From: Symsagittifera roscoffensis
Lineage: Eukaryota; Xenacoelomorpha; Acoela; Convolutidae
Assembly: GCF_963678635.1 (NCBI RefSeq)
Contig: NC_087063.1
Coordinates: forward strand, 62,039,850 to 62,103,849
DNA length: 64,000 bases
Reading direction: 5' to 3'
Shown here: positions 56,414 to 64,000 of the stretch, piece after piece
Layout of the letters: each line of letters begins with the position of its first letter
How positions within the stretch are numbered: position 1 is the first letter of the stretch
Translations under genes and position numbers: made by a program
Notes under the pieces: model-generated
Databases searched by the model: none
The model's input: the letters and a program-made list of their open reading frames with translations, nothing else
What the model was told of the DNA's origin: nothing

Positions 56414-57540
56414 ACAGTGTGAAACAGGAGTTAACAGTGGGAGGAACGCTGCAGACAAGAACCTTCCTGGCACCCTTCGGCTATGAGGAAATCAAAGTGG
56501 TCCATGGAGAAGAGGAAGATAAATCAGCCGGCAGGCTAATCATACCGAAATTTCCGGAAGGGGCAAAGACTGAAAAGCAAGGACCCTCAAGTTCGAGAGA
56601 TACGTCAGGAGGAGATGATGGGCAGGGAGGAAGCCGTCGATCGGAAGAGCCTATGCAAGAGGATCCCGATCAAGCAGAGAAGAAGGACGATAAAGCATCG
56701 ACAGGAGGAATATCCAGCTTGGATTTCAATTTATTCAGTGACTTTGAAAACAACGCAGACGTGTTGGAAACGACTGAACCAGCAAACGAAGGTGCTTCGA
56801 AACTAGAGCCTCCGTCAGCTTTTGCGGAAATGAAACGGAATTTGCGGGAGAGCAGCTCTCCGGGCAATTCTAAAGATAATGAGCAAAGACTCCTCATGGA
56901 ATCACCAAGGAGAAGAAGGATAGAAGGCTCTGCCAGAGTACCCTTCTTGGGAACATTACCCGAAGAAGAGTGGGAGGTACATTACCGAGACCATGAAAAT
57001 AGGACGGGATATAGATTGGACAGAGTAGCCTTCATGGAAGAAGTCTGGACAGTGGTTTAGAGCTACGGAACCCAGTCCATTTTGAAAGTAGGTCTCAACC
57101 GACCACTGATGCGGGAAGTCCTTGACAAACTCGACGAGTGTGAATGGAGATTGAGTGAGTTGTTGATCGACTCAGCCACTGACGAAAGTAAAGCAAACTC
57201 TCCTATAAAGATTACACTGCAAGAGGATAAATGAGAAGTGGTATATCTGTCGAGAACTAGGAAAGGAACGATTCGATCGAAGTTGATGATTGATAAGATC
57301 AATGAGATGAAGATGAAACTAGGCAGTAAAGTGATACCGTGGAGAGCGGGAAAGACGAAGTTGGATTAGGAAATATCGATAAAAGCTGTCAACTCAGCGA
57401 AAAGGAAACGAGTCGGAGAAGTCATGGATTTGGGACAAGGTGATGATCGATTGCCTGGCACAGACCAGAATGTTAACGGATTTAGCAATGGTGCCGGCCA
57501 TTCTCATGGCAGGGATAAAGTCGACAGGTTATAAATCCAA
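56347..57540 (+). pseudogene. Downstream ORF 2 of B2, unknown function
   Basis: One frame is open from 56,347 to 57,060, and after TAG continues with two more stops to about 57,540. It begins YEDEGQIPEAYPILNSVKQE and TRTFLAPFGYEEIKV (both matched in A2). An acidic, Ser/Gly-rich disordered stretch (SSSRDTSGGDDGQGGSRRSE), LDFNLFSDFENNADVLETTE, a basic MESPRRRRIEGSARVPF and EEEWEVHYRDHENRTGYRLD follow. It overlaps ORF 1 in another frame by 67 bases. Confidence 0.55.
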
Positions 57541-59302
57541 AAGGAGTGACCGCACTCTGACTGGAGCAACGTTAGAAAAGGAAATACTCAGCCAATGTGG
57601 AGAAAGTACCATGAAAAAATTTAAATTGTCTCCCATGAACCACAGAAAGGGAAATGTCGTAGGATAACTGGTCCCAGTGGAATATAACCGACTGACACTG
57701 TCGGAGAATATATCAATAGATGAACCCGCCGGTGGATACATGGAGATGTTGGAGTACAGAAACTCGGCCAGAGGACACTTAATGGCTCTGGAAGACAAGA
57801 GTGCCATGGAATGTCATCTGGAGACAATGATGCAAGGCACCACCCTCAAGCAGTAAGCATACGGGACTCTAGCGTCGTCTGAGATGCAGGCAGAAACGAT
57901 CGAGCAATTGGTCAGCCTTCCATGGAAAGCTGTAGTGTTACGGTACTTTGAGGAAGAGATGAGGACTACGCCGAGAATACACGCTCTGATAGCAGTACTC
58001 TACGTGAGGACTGAATTACAACTGAGGTTCGCCTGGTGCATGATCGGACTGACTCGCGAGGAATATGATTCAGAAGAAAGGAAGAGATCGAAAGAAGAAA
58101 AGGTCTTCCTGATGACGAGCATGAGGGATCTGATAATCCAAGAGGGAATGGCAGTAGCGTGCGCGAAGCGGAGAGACGCTCTCTGTTTCATCCGATTCAT
58201 GATAGAGCAAGTTTCAGTGCCAGCATTGAATACTTGTGTCAAGCTGCTGAGAGAGGGCGATGAGCGAGTGGGAGCCCTACTCTTGCTAGCACTGCTGGAT
58301 ATACATCAAAGCAAACCAATGAGGGTGAACATGGAAGAACCCGTGGAGCCAGAACCCATGAGGAAAATAGACGAAATCAGGACATTCTTAAACAAGGAGC
58401 TGAGGCTCACTAAGGAATCTATGGGAGCACTGCCGAAATCCAATGAATACTATGGACCGATCAGAAAGAAGTCATACAGTTACGTGTCCGGAGTCATAGG
58501 GATAGCGTACAACCCGTTTCTCAGTGAAGACCTACGCTATTACTTCTTTGATTACGAGCAGACAGTGTTTCTAAGGTTCTGGACGTCCAGAATTGTAACT
58601 ATTAAAAGCGTTGCTAAACCGCAGACTAAGTTGGGACTAGTCTTAGAAGAACAGGTAGCTGCACCTTCCGTGCCAGAATACGACAAACGAGTGGAGTTTG
58701 GATTGGGATTCTCAGATGAATTACTGCGAACGAGCTTGATGGTAGTGTGGGAACTGATGAGACCATCGTGGTGTCCTAGTCCCAATGCTGATTCGATACT
58801 ACTTGCAACACAAGGTGTACAGAGGAAACTGAATGCAAACTGTAATCTGCGTGATCTTAATATCATCTATAACGTGATGACAACAGCCTCTAAGAGCAAC
58901 GGGGAAGACAAAGTGGAGTTGCCTGGCTGGGGAACAGAAGACTGGGTTAAACCTGGTAGCTGTCTGGCAGAAGTCTGTGGACTAGAAGATCACGTTTGTG
59001 GAAGTCTAGATTGCGTGAAAACCCTGGAGAAACAACACAAACAGTTGACAATATTGTTTGGTAACATTGTGATGAAAGCGAAGACGGAAACGGAATTGAT
59101 CGCAGATTGCCATGGAGGAACCGAGGTGAATCTATTGACTGCACTAGGATTCTACAGTATGTTTGATTCTTTAGAGTCACTATTGAATCTAGAACAGAAA
59201 CATGAGATGGTCACGCCCATCAGTGTAGAAGCGTTCCCAGGAGTTTTGCAGACTGAGCATAAGCACATAGGAAAATGGAAGGAAGCGATCGAGGCGGAGT
59301 AG
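57440..59302 (+). CDS. Downstream ORF 3 of B2 (472 codons intact), unknown function
   Basis: The uninterrupted part is 57,884-59,302. The same frame is open upstream from 57,440 with only two stops (57,665, and TAA at about 57,857), so the original protein was longer. It contains LVSLPWKAVVLRYFEEEMRT, LYVRTELQLRFAWCMIGLTR, RVGALLLLALLDIHQSK, SNEYYGPIRKKSYSYVSGVI, LRYYFFDYEQTVFLRFWTSR and VCGLEDHVCGSLDCV. It is mostly helical. Hydrophobic stretches are short and amphipathic, with no clear membrane span. I do not recognise the family, and no clear counterpart is seen in A2. Confidence 0.6.
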
Positions 59303-60483
59303 CTGTGGATGTAAGGAGTACGAGAACGGTCGTGGATCAAGCCTTCTCAGTCCCAAAGAGTGTAAGACTGGCGAGAATGTCAGAAAAGTCTTATGAGTTA
59401 CTGCGCAAAATGTTCTCAGCAGTTCCAGAGAGAACTAAGGAGGAGTTGGAATTGATATTGGGAAAGAAGTTCATGGGATACGCCAGTGGGATCTTCAGTG
59501 AATTTGAAAGACAAAAACAGAGAGGATCAACCGTTACGGATTACAATACAGTAGATGAGAATGATGAAGTCCACCGAGTGATGATGGAAGTGGAACCACT
59601 ACTGGAAGCTTTGGGACAGCGTAACTGGAGGAGCATCATGCTGACACATGACGAATTTCCTAGCCATTGCTTGCTGCAAGCATGGTGGTACCCCGAACGT
59701 CTGGTGTTGATCTGGGTCTCTGGAGAGCTGCTCTCCAATGGTTTACCAGACTCATCACGGCTCATAACAATAGTGATAGTGGGAGTTCTGATGGCGATAC
59801 TATGGCTGGAAGCTCATGTGAAAGAGAACAATAGACAGGAGGCACCGACGAGAGAAAAATTGAAGAAATTGGGTTGTCTAATAGATTTAGATCTTTTTGA
59901 GACAATGTGCAAGATTCTAAACATTCCGATGAAAGTGAAAAAGATATGGGCAAGGAGACGACTGATGCCATGGTTTAGAGCCAACTTGACTGCAGGGTTG
60001 TACGAGTATGCCAAGAAGCATATGTCGAAGCACGGCAGAGTGTACAGTGTGTATCAGCTGGACATTGGGGCAGGAGCTTTCAAGCGAGCTTTCGTGACTC
60101 ATCGCAATGCAGTGACCACCGCTGTAAAGAGAATCTCCAGGACAAGTGAACGTAATGGAAGGGAGAAAGAAGAAATGTTAAAGAGGGATTTGGAGAGAAA
60201 TGTGACGTTGTGTCTCCACAACAGCTTCTGCAGGAACAGAGAATCTAACGTGGATTCCCTACCTTGTTGCAAACAAAGGGTAGAAGAGCAGAAGTGTTGG
60301 AGAACTGCTTCCAACAGTGTCAGCATAGCTAACGATGTGTTGCAGTGTTCTCAATGTCGCAGGAGAAGGAGTTGGAGCATTGACAAATGGCCGAAAAACA
60401 AGAGGCGAAAAGAAAGAAAATTAGAAGAATTTAGAAGTTATAGAACTTCTAAACGACGAAAAAAAGAGGAAACAAAGAAGTGA
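59275..60483 (+). CDS. Downstream ORF 4 of B2 (402 codons intact), unknown function
   Basis: An intact frame from ATG 59,275 that overlaps ORF 3 by 28 bases. It includes FSVPKSVRLARMSEKSYELL, ELILGKKFMGYASGIFSEFE, LLEALGQRNWRSIMLTHDEF, HCLLQAWWYPERLVLIWVSG and RNVTLCLHNSFCRNRESN. A Cys pair region (LPCCKQRVEEQKCW, QCSQC) and a very basic C-terminus (KNKRRKERKLEEFRSYRTSK) suggest nucleic acid binding. The hydrophobic ITIVIVGVLMAILWL is not conserved in the A2 homologue (31,231-32,372), which argues against a membrane protein. The homologous text starts before the ATG, so ORFs 3 and 4 may once have been one frame. Confidence 0.65.
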   Translation: MEGSDRGGVAVDVRSTRTVVDQAFSVPKSVRLARMSEKSYELLRKMFSAVPERTKEELELILGKKFMGYASGIFSEFERQKQRGSTVTDYNTVDENDEVHRVMMEVEPLLEALGQRNWRSIMLTHDEFPSHCLLQAWWYPERLVLIWVSGELLSNGLPDSSRLITIVIVGVLMAILWLEAHVKENNRQEAPTREKLKKLGCLIDLDLFETMCKILNIPMKVKKIWARRRLMPWFRANLTAGLYEYAKKHMSKHGRVYSVYQLDIGAGAFKRAFVTHRNAVTTAVKRISRTSERNGREKEEMLKRDLERNVTLCLHNSFCRNRESNVDSLPCCKQRVEEQKCWRTASNSVSIANDVLQCSQCRRRRSWSIDKWPKNKRRKERKLEEFRSYRTSKRRKKEETKK

Positions 60484-61220
60484 CGAAAGGGAAGAAGTTA
60501 AAACTCTGAATTGTTTTATGTGTGTGACAAAAACTCAAGTGAGAAACTAAGCAACCAAGTTGTAATTGAAAACTGAAAGGAAATATTTAGTTGAGTTTTG
60601 ATTATTAAAGAATTTGTTGCATTGATGAATTTGCATTTTGATTTTAGTTAGTGGGTTTAGAGATATTTACTATTTATCAGAAAGGCTTGAGTAAAGAGTA
60701 TATTTAAATATTCTAGCCTGCATGATTGTTTTTAGTCAACTAGGAAAACTGATCACTTTGTGGTGACATGAAAAACTTGGGTAATCTCTCGAAGAGGGAG
60801 ATTGTTTTATGGTTCTTTCTAACCACAGAGTTCCTTAATTTTCTTATTCAGGACCAATAACGACTAAAATTTCGGAAGGGAAGAAGTATAGTAGGATAAT
60901 TTTAGCTTGTTGGTTGGCAGGACTGTCCTGCAAACTAACACCTTTTAAAAACTAGAAGAAAAAGTTTTAAATCAGGGAGTTGACATTGGAAATCAGAAAA
61001 GATGTTTTATCTTGAGTCATATCCTCAAAGTGCAGATTAGTGAAAGAATTTGGAAGGCTATAGTAGTGTAGTATGATGCCATTTATATTCTGCAGTGAGT
61101 TGATATGACGCGGATAAACGTAATTTCGTGCATTTTGTAAATTCTGTTCGGTGACACTGTACCAATTTTACGAATATTGCGAAATTCAATGGGGACATTG
61201 ACCAGGCTGTCCGGCGAGTA
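60484..61220 (+). other. 3' untranslated region of B2
   Basis: A+T-rich, with no gene. A purine-rich GGAAGGGAAGAAG lies at about 60,875, far from the LTR. The bases directly before the LTR (CAGGCTGTCCGGCGAGTA) are not a polypurine tract, so the plus-strand primer site is not evident. Confidence 0.5.
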
Positions 61221-62124
61221 TGTGACATTCGACCAGAATGAACGAAAATGCAGATTCGGCGATTTCGAATAGTTACCAGCTAACCTACCGAATTGACAGT
61301 TTTGAGAGATTAGTGACGTTATTGGGACGATTAGTCAAACGGTAAAGGTCAAGATATTCTGGTATTTCGAAATTTTAAAAGTTCGAACTGAGAAGTCGAA
61401 CTTCTGAGCAACGGCAAAAACAGCCATTTTGGAAGAAAACCAGAAGAAAATCGGAACAACAATAGTTGCGATAGTGATATTGCGGTAGAAAAACAACAAC
61501 GAAAAGCAGAGTTAGCAAAGATCGTTCCGAGTTGCAACGATTGTGTCGCTACAATCGTTGCAAGGCCGTTCACAACAACGGTGAAGGGTAGAAAAACAGC
61601 TTTCCGGAAAGAAGATAAGGTTGCTATTTCCCCGGATTCAGGAATCCGGAGGGGTCTCGGGATTTGAACTGAATAAACTATATAAACTATATAGCTTCCC
61701 GGTTATGTCTTGAATTGAATTTTATTTAACATCTGAATTCATTTTACGACGATGAAAAGCTAGGAGTTGGGGGAAAGGGTTGATCCATCTTCGACGGAGA
61801 TGATGATTTTTATCTACTGAACAAAAACAAAAGTAATATAAAAAATAGTAGTAGCCCTGTTTTTAGGAGTGACCTCGTGGTCTGAGGATACTGAGACCCA
61901 GCCATGAGCTCACTAATTTTGCATGTAAAAAAGTTAATTTGAGCGTTCTGGTCGAAGCCGGAGAACAGTAACGTTTTTGTCGACCCGATGTTAGAAAGAC
62001 CACCAAAAGAACTGGCTTTGGTAGAGACGGTGAAAAGCATGTAGAGTTCTGTTTAGAGGTTGGCCAGTCGTCTTAGAACCTAGCTTTATTTTCCGTCGAT
62101 TTGTACTTCCGGGCGAATGTTACA
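61221..62124 (+). repeat. 3' LTR of B2
   Basis: 904 bases, TGTGACATTCG to CGAATGTTACA, a direct repeat of 42,020-42,938 with point differences and small indels throughout. It ends directly at the continuation of the B1 5' LTR. Confidence 0.92.
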
Positions 62125-62542
62125 TTTCTTTCGGGAAGGCTGGACACGCCGTCCCAACACCCTTCCTCTTTCTCGGGTTCTGCGTTGTAACGATCGTAGC
62201 AGCACAATCGTTACAACTCGGAATGATTCCTGACACTTTTCAATCACAATTTCAATCTGCTTTCAATGTGTCTACTGTCGTTCTCTTCGAATTCTGTTGT
62301 TCTGATTTCGCCGTTTTAGTGTTTGCGAAATATGAAAAGGTTACGTGTCGTTTCACGTCCAAATCGAAATTTTAAAAATTAGCATGTCACTTGAAATTAT
62401 CCCTTCCCGATTTGTCCAATCGTTCAAATAACGTCGCTATTTCAATGAAATCATCAATCTTCCCGGTTAGATGTTCTATTACCTTTCCGATAAAAGTTCG
62501 ATTGTGAAACTGCATTTTCGTACATTCTGGTCGAATGTCACA
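62125..62542 (-). repeat. 5' LTR of B1, 5' half, beyond the B2 insertion
   Basis: The plus strand ends CATTCTGGTCGAATGTCACA (62,542), the reverse of the LTR start TGTGACATTCGACC. It starts with TTTCTTTCGGGAAGGCTGG, the point that follows on from 42,019 in LTR order. Together with 41,572-42,019 it makes one LTR of about 866 bases split by B2. Confidence 0.88.
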
Positions 62543-62599
62543 CATTAACCGAAGACCATTCCGAATTGAAACGATTGTAACTGTTCAACCGTTACCGGA

Positions 62600-62858
62600 T
62601 AATTTCCGAGATTAAGGAAGGGGATACTGAGACCCAGCCATGAGCTCACTATTTTTGCATGTAACTGAGTTAATCTGAGCGTCCTGGCCGATGGCCCAAA
62701 ACAGTAAAGATTTTGTCGACCCGATGTTGAAAGGATCACACAAAGAACTGGCTTTAGTAGAGACGGTTAAAAGCATGTAGAGCTGTGTTCAGACGCTAGC
62801 CGGTCGTTTTACAACCTAGGTTTATTTTCCGTCGATAGGTACCGCCGGGCGAATGTTA
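62600..62858 (+). repeat. Additional family B LTR fragment (3' part)
   Basis: GATACTGAGACCCAGCCATG, then GAGCTCACTATTTTTGCATG, GTTAAAAGCATGTAGAGCTG and CCGGGCGAATGTTA match 61,890-62,122 in the same orientation, with clear divergence. It stops two bases short of the LTR end. This is a remnant of a fifth insertion. Confidence 0.8.
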
Positions 62859-62861
62859 GTG

Positions 62862-62934
62862 TCGTGGAAACCTAATGTCGATATGTGTGACTCTTAATCG
62901 CAAGGTCGCACGTTGGAATCTCAGCCGTTGGCCA
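62862..62934 (+). tRNA. Degenerate tRNA-Lys(CTT)-like sequence
   Basis: TGTGACTCTTAATCGCA (62,886-62,902) is a good anticodon arm: a 5-bp stem with one G-T pair and loop CTCTTAA with anticodon CTT. It is followed by a five-base variable loop AGGTC and a T-loop-like TTGGAAT, as in tRNA-Lys. The T stem and the acceptor stem do not pair, and the 5' half is weak. It is therefore a pseudogene or the head of a tRNA-derived SINE. A run of six T follows at 62,935. Confidence 0.4.
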
Positions 62935-64000
62935 TTTTTTGCTAATTCGCGGCTCATAGTTTTTTGTTTTGTACCTTATAATGCTGCTTTTTTTGGGTTC
63001 CCGCTAGTGCTTGCGAAGCAAAGCTTCACCTCTTTGTTGAAATTTGTTTGATAATGGCTGAAATCATAATGCCTGTAAGTTTTTTTTTTTTTTGGTTTCT
63101 CCTAATTGTTCGGCTTATAATGGTTTGGCTTAGATTATATCAGCTTGATGACCGCCTATTTCTTCGTATAAATTGCCATACAGTTGTTCTGAAAAGTGAT
63201 TTAACAATTTTTTTTGACTCAACAGTGCTTAAGAAAATTAAGTTTTGTATAGCTTTGTAAGTTTTGTGTCGATTCTTTTTTTCTTACCCTTACGATAAAC
63301 AAAGGAATTGCAACGGGGCACTAGGCTTTATCCTTGCAAAAACCTTTGTCTGCAGAATGGACTGAATGGTAATCATTATCAATTGTTCATTTTTTGCTAT
63401 TTTGCTAATTAGTTACTGGCATGTTCAGAGTATTGTTTGCATATGTGCCTGGCGTCACGCTGAAGTGATCTTAAATCAAGAATAATCGTTTTCAAGTTTT
63501 TTTCTAAGACAGGCGAAACTTACCTTTGCACCACTTGGGAAACATAAAATGCCGAAAATCTAAAAACAATATGTCTCAATTGAAAATTGAAAGACATTAA
63601 TAAATTCTGTTAAAAAAATCTTAGGCTTAGAAGATTAGGAATTATTTTTAATGTAATTTAAAAAAAAGAACACTTTATTTGCACATCGTATTTCAAATGT
63701 TTTCTATCAATTCATAAAAATATAATAACATCATTACATACGCATAGTTACAATAAACAAAACAAAGTCTGTTACAATTATTGACGATTAATTTTCACCT
63801 GAGATTACTTTTCACCTGATGATTAAATTCACCTGAAATATTGTTATATAAACTTGAAGCTTTTCCACGAAACTTTACCATGAGTTGCCACAGAGGGGTC
63901 TTCGTTAAATCATAATAAAAAATAATTCCTGAAATTTATCTTTGCTTTTCTGTATATTAGTATGTATTTAAAGTTGACTTTATCATCTCTTAGTTTATTC
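62935..64000. other. Unassigned A+T-rich DNA
   Basis: No element sequence is recognised. The frame at 63,048-63,260 is hydrophobic, low in complexity and has no known motif. This may be the flanking host DNA. Confidence 0.5.

Larger units (their letters stand above)
42020..62124 (+). mobile_element. Giant Ty3/gypsy LTR retrotransposon B2 (20.1 kb, both LTRs)
   Basis: This is a complete structure: LTR 42,020-42,938, PBS-like site, leader, gag, PR, RT, RNase H, integrase, macro-like domain, ~5 kb of downstream coding sequence, 3' UTR, LTR 61,221-62,124. It interrupts the 5' LTR of B1. Flanks read ATTT before and TTTC after, giving a short ttt or attt target duplication depending on the exact LTR end. 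Several stops and frameshifts in gag and pol mean it is no longer autonomous. Confidence 0.9.

Noticed and set aside
59275-60483. Envelope glycoprotein
   Set aside because: No signal peptide, glycosylation cluster, furin site or conserved membrane anchor; the hydrophobic stretch is not kept in the A2 homologue.
61180-61220. Polypurine tract before the B2 3' LTR
   Set aside because: The bases adjoining the LTR are mixed; only a short AATGGGGA is present about 30 bases away.
63048-63260. 70-codon hydrophobic frame
   Set aside because: Low-complexity A+T-rich DNA with T-runs; no homology within the window and no motif.

Overview
This is a eukaryotic window, most likely from an invertebrate animal. 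The basis is metazoan-style Ty3/gypsy retrotransposons, A+T-rich DNA and no bacterial operons. I cannot name the species. I see no convincing host protein gene. Almost all of the 64 kb is made of four related, decayed, very large Ty3/gypsy (Metaviridae-type) LTR retrotransposon copies, named here A1, A2 (family A) and B1, B2 (family B). The families share gag, pol and downstream genes but differ in LTRs and leaders.

Layout. (1) 1-33,676, plus strand: a tandem LTR-internal-LTR-internal-LTR array. A1 (LTR 1-636, internal 637-9,330) ends inside RNase H, where it runs straight into an LTR (9,331-10,036) that is also the 5' LTR of A2. A2 spans about 24 kb to its 3' LTR (32,833-33,676). Both leaders carry arrays of a ~36-bp repeat. 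In A1 a piece of integrase lies inside gag. In A2 a unit of protease end, integrase N-terminus, nucleocapsid and protease start is tandemly duplicated (2 x 2.4 kb). (2) 33,677-34,563: unassigned A+T-rich DNA. (3) 34,564-42,019, minus strand: B1, reduced to a 3' LTR piece, gag, a leader with a recent 2.1-kb duplication, and half of its 5' LTR. (4) 42,020-62,124, plus strand: B2, a 20.1-kb element with two complete LTRs of about 910 bp (TG...CA ends), inserted into the 5' LTR of B1. The other half of that LTR is at 62,125-62,542. (5) 62,543-64,000: a further LTR fragment, a tRNA-Lys-like relic and A+T-rich DNA.

Gene order, best seen in B2: LTR, ~2.9-kb leader, gag (coiled-coil MA-like part, CA, two CCHC zinc knuckles), protease (DTGA), reverse transcriptase (F/YVDD), RNase H, integrase (HHCC, D-D35-E), then a C-terminal domain that resembles a TARG1/Poa1-type macro domain, then about 5 kb of coding sequence of unknown function. 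A2 has the same macro-like domain, diverged homologues of parts of that 5 kb, and about 3.5 kb more with an SGNH (GDSL-type) hydrolase signature. Every copy has stops and frameshifts, so none looks autonomous now. A macro-like domain, an SGNH domain and a long downstream coding block in ~20-kb gypsy elements are the most unusual content.
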